Assembly (NCBI RefSeq): GCF_015461845.1
Contig: NZ_JACOPW010000001.1
Span: 558,001 to 622,000, forward strand
Reading direction: 5' to 3'
From: Pseudomonas mucoides
Lineage (GTDB): Bacteria > Pseudomonadota > Gammaproteobacteria > Pseudomonadales > Pseudomonadaceae
DNA: 64,000 nucleotides
Shown here: positions 8,068-15,979 of the stretch, in pieces
Position numbering within the stretch: position 1 is the stretch's first letter
Layout: every line of letters starts with the position of its first letter
Notes under the pieces: model-generated
What the model saw: only the letters and a program-made list of their open reading frames with translations
Database searches by the model: none
What the model was told of the DNA's origin: nothing
Made by a program: the position numbers and the translations under genes

Positions 8068-9699
8068 ATGGGTAGCAGTGGAAATCCAGACACCTGGGCA
8101 GTGGGAGAACGAGACACTGTCATTGACGCGTTAGATCGCGCGGTAGCAAGGCATCCAGACAAAATATTGCTGGATTTCAGCGGTGAGTTATACACATATG
8201 CTCAGGTTGACTCACTTTCCACCAAGATGGCCAACGCACTTGCCACCCTGGGCGTCAAGGCCGGTGAAACCGTGCTGACGATGCTGGATAACAATATCGA
8301 TGCCGTCACCACCTGGCTGGCCATCAACAAGCTCTGCGCCGTGAGTGTGCCGATCAACACCGCGCTCAAGGGCGAGTTCCTCCGCCATCAGATCGCCGAT
8401 ACCGGCACCTCGGTGGTAATTTGCGAAGCAGCCTACCTGCCACGCATCACCCCGCTCGCCTCACAACTGCAGGACGTCCACCACATTCTTCACCGTGGCA
8501 CCCTCGAAGCAGTTCCTGATTGCCCGATTCGTATTGCGCCACTGGATGAATGGCGTGGCCATGACGCCACCCCACTCGTCAATAAACCGCAACCTTCAGA
8601 CCTCGCCTGCCTGATTTACACCTCGGGTACAACGGGCCCTTCCAAGGGCTGCATGATCAGCTACAACTTCATGTGCAATCTGGCGCGCCTGCAACTACGT
8701 GCCGGTCCGGCCAGTGCCGACGACGTCACCATCACGCCGCTGCCGCTGTTTCACATGAATGCGCTGTGTGTATCCATCATTGCCAGCATTCTGGTGGGCG
8801 CGCGCGCCGCCATTCTTGCGCGGTTCTCGGTCTCGAATTTCTGGCCGGAAGTGGAGCGCTCGGGCGCGACCATTGCCTCGATCCTGGGTGGCATGGGCGG
8901 CCTCCTCGCCCAGGCGCCAGATAACGAAGCGATGTTGCGCTGCGTCGGGCAGATCCATACCGCCCGTGGCAACCCTTATACCGAAGAAACCAAAAAGATC
9001 TGGCGCGAGCGCTTCGGCACCAAGCTGGTAGGCGGCAACGGCTATGGCCTGACCGAAGCCTGCGTTATCACTTCGCTGGCTGCCGGGGAATACGCCGCGC
9101 CCGGCTCGTCGGGTAAACGTATTGCAGATTTTGACGTTAGGATCGTCGACGACCTCGATCAGGAAGTACCGCCCAACTCCCCTGGCGAAATCGTGGTGCG
9201 CCCGCTCCGTCCCGACATCATGTTCCAGGGCTACTGGCGTCGTCCGGAGGATACCCAGAAGCTGATGCGCAACATGTGGTTCCACACCGGCGACGTTGGC
9301 AAATTCGATGATGATGGCTTCTTCTACTTTGTCGACCGCAAGAAGGACTACATGCGTCGCAGGGGGGAGAACATTTCCAGCTTTGAAATGGAAGCAGCCT
9401 TTGCTTCTCACCCGGCACTGGCCGAAGTGGCGGTGCATGCCGTGCCTTCTGATAAAGGCGAGGATGATGTGAAGGTGACTGCCGTACTGCATGAAGGCGT
9501 GACGCTAGACCCGGAGCAGCTGTTCCATTGGGCCACCGACTCGGTGCCCTACTATGCCTTGCCGCGCTACATCGAGTTTCGCAGCAGCTTGCCGAAAAAC
9601 CCGCAGGGTCGGGTGTTGAAGTATCTGCTGCGCGATGAAGGTAAAACCGCCGCCACCTGGGATCTGGAAACCACATCGATCGTGGTGTCCAAAAAGTAA
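8068..9699 (+). CDS. ditJ: AMP-forming acyl-CoA ligase (DitJ)
   Basis: 543 residues, normal for an ANL-superfamily CoA ligase. The phosphate-binding motif YTSGTTGPSKGC, the GYGLTEA adenylate motif, the FHTGD segment with FVDRKKDYMRRRGENIS, and the C-terminal catalytic Lys in LPKNPQGRVLKY are all present. It starts at an ATG with an AAAGGAG site 7 nt upstream. It should activate a diterpenoid-derived carboxylate (after ring opening or on the resin acid itself) as a CoA thioester for the DitN/DitO steps. It is the only plus-strand gene of this part and is divergent from ditK. A terminator follows at 9734. Confidence 0.93.
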   Translation: MGSSGNPDTWAVGERDTVIDALDRAVARHPDKILLDFSGELYTYAQVDSLSTKMANALATLGVKAGETVLTMLDNNIDAVTTWLAINKLCAVSVPINTALKGEFLRHQIADTGTSVVICEAAYLPRITPLASQLQDVHHILHRGTLEAVPDCPIRIAPLDEWRGHDATPLVNKPQPSDLACLIYTSGTTGPSKGCMISYNFMCNLARLQLRAGPASADDVTITPLPLFHMNALCVSIIASILVGARAAILARFSVSNFWPEVERSGATIASILGGMGGLLAQAPDNEAMLRCVGQIHTARGNPYTEETKKIWRERFGTKLVGGNGYGLTEACVITSLAAGEYAAPGSSGKRIADFDVRIVDDLDQEVPPNSPGEIVVRPLRPDIMFQGYWRRPEDTQKLMRNMWFHTGDVGKFDDDGFFYFVDRKKDYMRRRGENISSFEMEAAFASHPALAEVAVHAVPSDKGEDDVKVTAVLHEGVTLDPEQLFHWATDSVPYYALPRYIEFRSSLPKNPQGRVLKYLLRDEGKTAATWDLETTSIVVSKK

Positions 9700-9733
9700 C
9701 GGTCCTGCCCGGTATGTCTCGTCGATCCAACGT

Positions 9734-9761
9734 CGAAAGCCCGCTTTGAAGCGGGCTTTCG
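9734..9761 (+). terminator. Rho-independent terminator after ditJ
   Basis: CGAAAGCCCGC / GCGGGCTTTCG, an 11-bp stem with a 6-nt loop, begins 34 nt after the ditJ stop. The 3' arm supplies a short T-run. It may also serve ditI on the other strand. Confidence 0.75.
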
Positions 9762-9786
9762 CGTCTCTTGGGCCTGGAGCCTTCTT

Positions 9787-9814
9787 TGCAGGAGCGAGCT
9801 TGCTCGCTCCTGCA
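9787..9814. repeat. Pseudomonas REP-like palindrome
   Basis: A 13-bp perfect stem (TGCAGGAGCGAGC and its complement) with a 2-nt loop. The core GGAGCGAGCTTGCTCGC is characteristic of REP elements scattered in Pseudomonas genomes. It lies between convergent ditJ and ditI. Confidence 0.8.
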
Positions 9815-9827
9815 TCAACCGGGGTAA

Positions 9828-10628
9828 TCAATACTCGCGCACGGGAATGCCTTTGGGGCGGGAGTTGTAACCGGGTAAGTGCAGGCCACCATCGACGTGA
9901 ATGGTCTCGCCAGTGATAAAGCGCGACATCTCCGAAGCGAGGAATACCACCACCGGCCCGATATCAGCTTCAGGCTCGCCACAGCGCCCCAACGGACGCA
10001 TCGAAGCGGACATTTCGGCAAACCCCGGGTTCTCTGCAGCGAGTTTGTGAAAGGTCGCACCCATCGCAGTCGGTGCGATGGCATTGGTTCGAATGTTGAA
10101 CCGCCCCCATTCAGAAGCCGCGCTACGAGTCAGCCCCACGATCGCTGCCTTTGCCGTGTTGTAGTCGCCGTGCAACCAGGCGCCGATCTCGATATCGATG
10201 GAATAGAAGTTGATAATCTTGCCGCCGCCTCTCGCTTTCATGTGGGGCAGTGCGGCTTTCATCGCCCACCAGGCCGCCCACACTGTAGAACCGAGGGTTT
10301 TCTCCAGCATCGCGTCGGTTTTTTCTTCCAGAAGGACATTGGGTGTTGGCGCAAAGGCGTTGTTAACCAATATGTCCAGACCACCGAACTGATCAACGGC
10401 CAATTGCACGGCAGCTTCGATATCGGCCTTGCTGCACACGTCGGTCTTGATGAACACCGCTTGGGCACCCAGCGCTTTGAGTTCGGCGACTATGGCCTCG
10501 CCACTGGTGACATCCAGCTCGGCGACCACCACAGCAGCGCCCTCTTTGGCAAAGTTCAGCGCGATACCGCGGCCTATTCCGCCACCTGCACCGGTAATCA
10601 ACGCGACCTGTTCGTTTAGCAGTGCCAT
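9828..10628 (-). CDS. ditI: SDR-family dehydrogenase (DitI)
   Basis: 266 residues with the cofactor motif TGAGGGIGRG, LVNNAFAP and the catalytic YNTAK, so a classical short-chain dehydrogenase with an intact active site. A GTG at 10634 is in frame, but the ATG at 10628 has GGAG at proper distance and is preferred. It likely oxidises or reduces a hydroxyl/keto group of a diterpenoid intermediate. A perfect-arm copy of the recurring operator is 26 bp upstream. The symbol follows dit gene order. Confidence 0.9.
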   Translation of the reverse strand: MALLNEQVALITGAGGGIGRGIALNFAKEGAAVVVAELDVTSGEAIVAELKALGAQAVFIKTDVCSKADIEAAVQLAVDQFGGLDILVNNAFAPTPNVLLEEKTDAMLEKTLGSTVWAAWWAMKAALPHMKARGGGKIINFYSIDIEIGAWLHGDYNTAKAAIVGLTRSAASEWGRFNIRTNAIAPTAMGATFHKLAAENPGFAEMSASMRPLGRCGEPEADIGPVVVFLASEMSRFITGETIHVDGGLHLPGYNSRPKGIPVREY

Positions 10629-10653
10629 AGCCACTCCATTTCTTGTTTTTTAG

Positions 10654-10678
10654 TGAACATTTTTGGTTATAGTGTTCA
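10654..10678. promoter_or_regulatory. Putative dit operator, copy 4 (perfect arms)
   Basis: TGAACA and TGTTCA arms span 25 bp between divergent ditI and the DUF2889 gene. This is the cleanest example of the repeat with perfect outer hexamers. Confidence 0.65.
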
Positions 10679-10729
10679 AATATAGCTGATTTCGTCAGCC
10701 TGAACAGCATTGAAGCAAGGATATTGAGG

Positions 10730-11470
10730 ATGAGTGTATTTCGTCGCCGCGTAGACATCATTGCTCATCCCGGCAATGGCACGGGCGAAGTCCGAGCCGC
10801 GCTGGAAGACGACTTCCACCACTTCCGTGTCTGGGTCTGCCACCATCAAGGTGAAGTCACCGCCATTGGCGGCGAAGCGCTTCGCTACCCTTATTCCTTG
10901 TGCCCTCAGGCTTGCGATCAATTACAGCACCTGGTGGGCATGAAACTGGACCGGATAGCCCACTCGGTCACCCGTCAGACCGATGCCAGTCATCAATGCA
11001 CCCATCTGCTGGACCTCGCGGGCCTCGCTGTCGCGGCGGCCGCTCGAGGCCCCCACCAGCGCCGTTATGACATCAACGTCGGCCAGCGTATTGCCAATCA
11101 CACTCGCGCTACGTTGCTGTGCGACGGCGTTGAAAAGCTGAGCTGGGAAGTCGATGGCACCCTGATCGAAAGACCAGCCCCCTACTGCGGCATCAACCTT
11201 CGCGAAGGTATGGCACGCTGGGCACTGAGCACCCTCAATGAAGAAGCCGCCGAAGCGGCTCTTTTGCTTCGCCGCTGCACCCTGATTTCGATGGGGCGTG
11301 CGTACAACCTCGACGCCCAGATTCACGCCGCTACCAGCGCCCTCTGCTACAGCCAGCAACCCGAACGTGCGGAGCAGGCACTGCGCATGAAAGGCTCGAC
11401 TCTGGATTTCAGCCACGAGCAGCTCAAGTTGTGCGCAGAGGATCAGCAATGGCTGAGACAACAGCAATAG
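10730..11470 (+). CDS. DUF2889-family protein
   Basis: 246 residues starting MSVFRRRVDIIAHP, with FRVWVCHHQGEVTAI and a conserved-looking CPQACDQLQHLVG segment, matching the DUF2889 family as I know it. No enzyme motif, signal peptide or membrane segment is visible. A TTG at 10724 is in frame, but the ATG at 10730 with AAGG upstream is preferred. It is the only plus-strand gene between ditI and ditA2 and shares the operator region 10654-10678 with ditI. The function is unknown; linkage suggests a role in diterpenoid metabolism. Confidence 0.8.
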   Translation: MSVFRRRVDIIAHPGNGTGEVRAALEDDFHHFRVWVCHHQGEVTAIGGEALRYPYSLCPQACDQLQHLVGMKLDRIAHSVTRQTDASHQCTHLLDLAGLAVAAAARGPHQRRYDINVGQRIANHTRATLLCDGVEKLSWEVDGTLIERPAPYCGINLREGMARWALSTLNEEAAEAALLLRRCTLISMGRAYNLDAQIHAATSALCYSQQPERAEQALRMKGSTLDFSHEQLKLCAEDQQWLRQQQ

Positions 11471-11554
11471 CCGCTTCGCTCTTGCGTCAAGAACAGAGCG
11501 GCCAATGCCTTCAAGGTACGGCGATCCGGGTTCAAACCAGACCGCCGGTACGAA

Positions 11555-12130
11555 CTAGAGGAAGACGGCCAGATTGGGTGTTCCAAGCACCGCCTGGTCA
11601 ATGATGACTTCGCGCCGCGCCAACTTGAATCCCACTTCACTCAGGCGCAGCACATCACGCCGTTCGCCACTGATAATGTCGACGTGGTGGTCCTTGAACC
11701 GGCTACGGGTCAGCAGCAGGTAACTGGTCACCACAAACTCATCGCTCTTGTCGGTTTCTTCGACAAACACGTTGGTCACCAGACGTCGGGTACGCGAAGG
11801 AGGATCTTCCGCCCAGGCACTTTTGCCGGACAGGCGCAGGATTCGGCCCATGATCGAGCGGTAGTCATCGTGGTAATGCTGAACGCTGCGCACGATGGTG
11901 GTTTTCAACTCGGCGGCCAAGCGCGTCTGGCGTAGCGGCACTGTGTACACCAGGTCGGTGTCCAGGCGTTCGGCCCACTCCTGCAGGCGAATCTGGTCCA
12001 GCAGCGTGGCTTCCTCGTAGAGAAAGGTCACCACATCGTTGTAAATCGGCGAGCCTACCGGTACTCGCTTGGTACCGACTGGGGAACCCGGCTGGATATC
12101 CTCCACACCGCGTTGTTGAACCTGAGCCAT
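11555..12130 (-). CDS. ditA2: Ring-hydroxylating dioxygenase beta subunit (DitA2)
   Basis: 191 residues of the NTF2-like dioxygenase small-subunit family. YNDVVTFLYEEATLLDQIRLQEWAERLD is the typical N-terminal helix/cone. It has no cofactor and stabilises the alpha3beta3 oxygenase. It follows ditA1 by 90 bp, with an A-rich leader (12146-12159) next to its GAGGGAA ribosome site. In the known pathway DitA dihydroxylates 7-oxodehydroabietic acid. Convergent with the DUF2889 gene. Confidence 0.93.
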   Translation of the reverse strand: MAQVQQRGVEDIQPGSPVGTKRVPVGSPIYNDVVTFLYEEATLLDQIRLQEWAERLDTDLVYTVPLRQTRLAAELKTTIVRSVQHYHDDYRSIMGRILRLSGKSAWAEDPPSRTRRLVTNVFVEETDKSDEFVVTSYLLLTRSRFKDHHVDIISGERRDVLRLSEVGFKLARREVIIDQAVLGTPNLAVFL

Positions 12131-12145
12131 GAGTCATTCCCTCAC

Positions 12146-12159
12146 TTTTATTCTTGTTA
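12146..12159 (-). promoter_or_regulatory. Hfq/Crc-type A-rich motif before ditA2
   Basis: The transcript-strand sequence AACAAGAATAAAAG lies immediately upstream of the ribosome site and fits the AAnAAnAA pattern bound by Hfq/Crc in pseudomonads. Confidence 0.5.
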
Positions 12160-12220
12160 ATGCGGTTTCCAGCAACTGCGGCCCCTCAGGACCGCAGTCA
12201 TACCAGGCGTAACAGACGCT

Positions 12221-13621
12221 TTACTTGTCGTCCGATGCAGTCATCAGCTCATGCCAGTACAACCACCAGTGCCACTGGGTATCGTCCTTGGTGAAACCTT
12301 CGTTGACGATGCCCGGGCCAGGCCAGCCTTCCGGCGCCCCCGTTTCAAAGACTGCCTGGTACTTCATCGTGCTCTTGCGGCCCATCGCCCCCTTGGCAGC
12401 CAGCGTCATGTGCGGCCAGGTATCGGAGTCATCCTGCTCGACCATGCCGGACGTGCCGAACAGCTGGATGGTTTGCTTGAGCATCTTGTCGCGCAATTCC
12501 GGGGAAGCGTCTTTCTCGGCAAATACCCAGTTGACGAACTCGAGCTTGTCCGGACCTTGCGGCACGTAGGCGTGCAGGGTCATCGAGCCGACGACAGTGC
12601 CATCCGGCTGCGGAATGTAGACAAAACCGAAAAGAATGTTCGGGAACATTCCACCGACTTGCGGCGGCATGCTGGTGAGCACTTTCAACTGATCTTCGGT
12701 CAAGTTGCGTGCCAGCTGTTCGACCATGTCGGCGGTCATGCCGGCAGGCGGCAATGCTTCGAGCTTCTGCTGCACACTCAACTCTGCCGGATCGAGGCCG
12801 GTCAGGCGCTTGATCTTGCGCGCCAGGTCGATGCAGCGCAGGGCATGGCCATGGGGCGAGCTGATTTCAACTCCGATCATTTCCGGGCTGAGGTCGGCTG
12901 TTTCACCCTCGCCTTTCTTGGCGTAATTGCCCACTTCGCCCAGCCAACGGTGCAAGGTCAGTGTGTGGAAACCGTCAGCCGCCGATTGCTCGCCAGCCGT
13001 TTTCCAGTTGGCGTTAACGATAAAGCGCTGCGGTGGGCCGAGTACTTCCATGCCCTTGTCGGAGCGGCAGAACAGCATGTCGTAATACCACTTGGCATCG
13101 CCGAGGAATTCGTCAAACGACGGCCCATCGATATTCCAGGTCGCAAAGACCAGACCGCCGTACAGCGTGACCCGTGCCTTTTTCAGGCCCAGTTCTTCTT
13201 TTGGCAGCATCTTGCCGTGCATGCACTCACGCTCGACGGGTGAGCCGACAAAGTCGCCATTCGGGCGGAAGGCCCAGCCGTGGTAGATGCATTTATGAAT
13301 TTGCGTGTTGCCACAATCGGCGGTGCTGATGCGCATGCCGCGGTGCGGGCACACATTGAGGTTTACAAACACCTCGCCCTCTTTACCACGGGCAACAATG
13401 ACCGAGTCGGAGCCCAGGTCGCGGACCATGAAGTCCCCGGAATTGGGGATCTCCGACTCGTGACCCAGGAGTACCCAGATCTTGCCGAAGATTTTTTCCA
13501 TCTCCAGCTCGTAGATTTCGCGGTCAGACAACACGCGCATTTGTACTTCACGGCTAGAGGGATAGATGAGGTCAGAGACCTTGGTTCCATCAGACAATAC
13601 GGGGCTTGTTCTTGTTAGCAT
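12221..13621 (-). CDS. ditA1: Ring-hydroxylating dioxygenase alpha subunit (DitA1)
   Basis: 466 residues. The Rieske [2Fe-2S] ligands are C91-x-H93 in CPHRGMRI and C111-x2-H114 in CIYHGW, separated by the usual 17 residues. The mononuclear iron region is NWKTAGEQSAADGFHTLTLH, with H219, H224 and the electron-bridging D216. GGAGG precedes the ATG at 13621. It is the catalytic subunit of the diterpenoid dioxygenase that hydroxylates the aromatic ring of 7-oxodehydroabietic acid to a diol. Its ferredoxin gene (ditA3) is about 9 kb away, the same unusual separation known for BKME-9. Confidence 0.95.
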   Translation of the reverse strand: MLTRTSPVLSDGTKVSDLIYPSSREVQMRVLSDREIYELEMEKIFGKIWVLLGHESEIPNSGDFMVRDLGSDSVIVARGKEGEVFVNLNVCPHRGMRISTADCGNTQIHKCIYHGWAFRPNGDFVGSPVERECMHGKMLPKEELGLKKARVTLYGGLVFATWNIDGPSFDEFLGDAKWYYDMLFCRSDKGMEVLGPPQRFIVNANWKTAGEQSAADGFHTLTLHRWLGEVGNYAKKGEGETADLSPEMIGVEISSPHGHALRCIDLARKIKRLTGLDPAELSVQQKLEALPPAGMTADMVEQLARNLTEDQLKVLTSMPPQVGGMFPNILFGFVYIPQPDGTVVGSMTLHAYVPQGPDKLEFVNWVFAEKDASPELRDKMLKQTIQLFGTSGMVEQDDSDTWPHMTLAAKGAMGRKSTMKYQAVFETGAPEGWPGPGIVNEGFTKDDTQWHWWLYWHELMTASDDK

Positions 13622-13670
13622 GATTGCCTCCTGATCAGAGCGTCACGACAGTAGTCGCAGCGAAATATAA

Positions 13671-13693
13671 GACACTTTCTCTATTTATGTACA
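13671..13693. promoter_or_regulatory. Putative dit operator, copy 5
   Basis: GACACTTT and TATGTACA arms span 23 bp, 50 bp upstream of ditA1. It matches the ditG site (15511-15533) at both arms and spacing. Confidence 0.6.
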
Positions 13694-13695
13694 TA

Positions 13696-13724
13696 GAATT
13701 CACTTTGTACTTGTAAGTGAATTC
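13696..13724. promoter_or_regulatory. Perfect 10-bp inverted repeat upstream of ditA1
   Basis: GAATTCACTT and AAGTGAATTC flank a 9-bp spacer in the ditH-ditA1 gap. There is no T-run, so an operator is more likely than a terminator, although it could attenuate read-through from ditGH. Confidence 0.55.
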
Positions 13725-13744
13725 TTCCGTCATTCACGTACGCG

Positions 13745-14743
13745 TCAATCCTTGTTCGATGCCTTGCCCGCTTGAGTGCGCAGCACACCAATGCCGTCGA
13801 TCTCCAGTTCAACCACATCGCCAGGCTTCAAATAACGCAATTGCTCCAGGCCGCAGCCGTTGCCGACCGTGCCGGAGCCCAGAAACTCGCCGGGGTACAG
13901 GGTTTCCGAGCGGGACACGTGGGCAATCACGTCTTCGAAACTCCAGCGCATATCGCGGGTATTGCCGCGCCCCCACTCCTCGCCATTGACCCGGGCGACC
14001 ATGTTCAGGTCATAGGGATCACCCAGCTCATCGGCTGTCACCAGACAGGGGCCCATGATATTGGCGGTATCAAAATCCTTGCTCTTGGCCGGGCCGAGCA
14101 TGCCGGGCATTTCCAGGGCCTGGGCGTCGCGGGCACTCATGTCGTTGAAGATGGTGTAGCCGACGATATGCGCCCGGGCGGCTTCACGGCTGATGTCCTT
14201 GCCGCGCTTACCGATGTAGCAACCGAACTCCAGTTCGAAATCCATCGCCCGGCTGTAGCTCGGCCATTGAAATTCATCGTCGATGCCAATCACCGCGAAA
14301 CGGTTGCCCTTGTAGTAAATAGGCTGCTTGTTGAAAGTCTCGATGACCCGATCGTCAGCGCGGGTGTTCATCGCTTTCAGCGTGGCTTCCGGGTCTTCGG
14401 TACGCAGCGCACGGGCACGACGGGCCGCCGCGAAGCTCTGGCGCAGATGCAATTCGAAGCAGGAACAGTCGCGCATTTGTGGAGGCGGCTGGATCGGTGC
14501 ACGCAGCTTCACGCTGGCACGCTCCAGCACCGCCGCCGAGGGTGCCTTAGCGACCAGTGAGCGGGCCAATTCCAGCGCCGGTTCGCCGGCCTCTACCAAA
14601 GCCAGAATGCTGCTCAACGCCACACTGTCACGACCTTCCAGCAAGCGGTAAGCGTGTTGCAGGTCGAGTACCTGCTGATCCCGATTGAGCAATGCACCCG
14701 CGCGCTCAAACCCTTCGGCGTCGGTATACGTCACCAGTCTCAT
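13745..14743 (-). CDS. ditH: FAH-family hydrolase/isomerase (DitH)
   Basis: 332 residues. After an N-terminal ~130-residue domain, the FAH fold shows the ExE metal motif in FELEFGCYIGKRG and GYTIFNDMSARD, with LGSGTVGNGCG near the C-terminus. It resembles the longer FAH/fumarylacetoacetase-like enzymes that cleave or isomerise ring-fission products. The ATG at 14743 overlaps the ditG stop by 4 nt, so the two are co-translated. The symbol follows order; the exact reaction is inferred. Confidence 0.9.
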   Translation of the reverse strand: MRLVTYTDAEGFERAGALLNRDQQVLDLQHAYRLLEGRDSVALSSILALVEAGEPALELARSLVAKAPSAAVLERASVKLRAPIQPPPQMRDCSCFELHLRQSFAAARRARALRTEDPEATLKAMNTRADDRVIETFNKQPIYYKGNRFAVIGIDDEFQWPSYSRAMDFELEFGCYIGKRGKDISREAARAHIVGYTIFNDMSARDAQALEMPGMLGPAKSKDFDTANIMGPCLVTADELGDPYDLNMVARVNGEEWGRGNTRDMRWSFEDVIAHVSRSETLYPGEFLGSGTVGNGCGLEQLRYLKPGDVVELEIDGIGVLRTQAGKASNKD

Positions 14744-15441
14744 ACGCGACCACTCACGGGGAGCAGCGCACCGGTTACTGCTGCGGCTTCGTCGGATAAA
14801 AGAAACGCCACTACCGCCGCCAACGCCTGCGGAGTGACCCAGCGGCTGCTGTCAGCATCAGGCATGTCGGCGCGGTTGGCGGGGGTGTCAATGATGCTCG
14901 GCAGCACAGCGTTGACCGTTACACCACGATCCTTCAGTTCCTCGGCCAACGCCTCGGTCAACCGGGCCACACCGGCCTTGGAGGCGGCATAAGCCCCCAT
15001 ACCTGTTGCGGCTTTGACAGAGGCCAGCGCGCCAATGTTGACGATGCGCCCGGCCTTGGAATCCAGCAGGTGTGTCAACGCGGATTGAGAACTGACCACT
15101 GCGGTACGTACGTTCATCTGATAGAGGCGATCCCAGGTCAGCAGGCTGCCACCTTCGACGGTCTCCCAGGCAAACCCGCCCGCGACATTGACCAAACCGT
15201 CGATGCCACCCAAATGCCCCGCGACCTGCTCGAACGCAGCGCTGGCCGACTCGCTCGAAGTCAGGTCGACACCACCCAGGCACAGCAGGTTTTCCGTATC
15301 CAGCAAGGCAGCTGGGGCCTCGCTACGATCCAGCAACGCCACCCGGGCGCCTCGCGCCAGCAGAAATTTGCCAAGTGCGCTGCCGAGGGCACCAAACCCG
15401 CCGGTGACGACTACCCTCTTGTCCAATAGTGATTGGGACAT
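14740..15441 (-). CDS. ditG: SDR-family dehydrogenase (DitG)
   Basis: 233 residues with the cofactor motif TGGFGALGSALG and catalytic YAASK. The ATG at 15441 has AGAGGA upstream; the longer frame from 15534 runs through the promoter and is rejected. It is the first gene of a ditG-ditH pair, divergent from the DUF35-ditF pair. A Crc/Hfq-like A-rich leader and an operator copy lie between. Probably oxidises a hydroxylated terpenoid-CoA or terpenoid diol. Confidence 0.9.
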   Translation of the reverse strand: MSQSLLDKRVVVTGGFGALGSALGKFLLARGARVALLDRSEAPAALLDTENLLCLGGVDLTSSESASAAFEQVAGHLGGIDGLVNVAGGFAWETVEGGSLLTWDRLYQMNVRTAVVSSQSALTHLLDSKAGRIVNIGALASVKAATGMGAYAASKAGVARLTEALAEELKDRGVTVNAVLPSIIDTPANRADMPDADSSRWVTPQALAAVVAFLLSDEAAAVTGALLPVSGRV

Positions 15442-15453
15442 CGCGAAATCCTC

Positions 15454-15466
15454 TTGTTGTTGTTTT
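15454..15466 (-). promoter_or_regulatory. Hfq/Crc-type A-rich motif before ditG
   Basis: The transcript strand reads AAAACAACAACAAG directly before GAGG, one of the best AAnAAnAA matches in the window. Confidence 0.6.
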
Positions 15467-15510
15467 ACGGCGCGAACGGTCGATTCGCGCCTTTGTCCGG
15501 ATGAATATAT

Positions 15511-15533
15511 GACACTTTTAGAAAATATGTACA
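15511..15533. promoter_or_regulatory. Putative dit operator, copy 6
   Basis: GACACTTTT and TATGTACA arms lie between divergent ditG (70 bp away) and the DUF35 gene (12 bp away), so one site could control both directions. Confidence 0.6.
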
Positions 15534-15544
15534 AATGATACCGT

Positions 15545-15979
15545 ATGACTTCAAGTCAAACACTCACCTGCGGACCGCTGATGCCTAGAAAACTGCCTGC
15601 ACTCAACGCCGACAACCGCGCCTTCTGGCAAGGCGGTCAACAGGGCGAACTGCTCGTTCATCGCTGCGCAGCCTGTAGCCGGTATTTCCACCCGCCCGCC
15701 CCGCTCTGCCCGCATTGCGCAAGCTTCGACGTGGCGCCGCAAGCGGTGTCCGGCAAGGGCACCGTACTTAGCTTCACCATCAACTATCAACCCTGGACCC
15801 CCGACCTGGAGGTGCCCTATGTGGTGGCGATCATCGAGCTCGTTGAGCAACCCGGCTTGCAGTTCGTGAGCAACGTGGTGGGCATGCCGGTCACGGATGT
15901 ACATATCGACATGCCGGTACGGGTCAGCTTCCTCAATGTCGAGGATGTGTGGTTGCCTCTGTTCGAGAAGGATCAGTGA
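15545..15979 (+). CDS. DUF35 OB-fold/zinc-ribbon protein
   Basis: 144 residues. The rubredoxin-like zinc ribbon CAACSRYFHPPAPLCPHC supplies four Cys, followed by an OB-fold half (GKGTVLSFTINYQPW). DUF35 proteins pair with thiolase-like partners. In steroid catabolism ChsH2-type DUF35 subunits form an aldol-cleaving complex with Ltp2. The stop overlaps the ditF start (TGATG), supporting a complex with DitF. A start at 15581 (MPRKLPALN) is also possible. Confidence 0.88.
   Translation: MTSSQTLTCGPLMPRKLPALNADNRAFWQGGQQGELLVHRCAACSRYFHPPAPLCPHCASFDVAPQAVSGKGTVLSFTINYQPWTPDLEVPYVVAIIELVEQPGLQFVSNVVGMPVTDVHIDMPVRVSFLNVEDVWLPLFEKDQ

Noticed and set aside
11471..11501. Imperfect hairpin after the DUF2889 gene
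   Set aside because: Several mismatches in the stem and no T-run.
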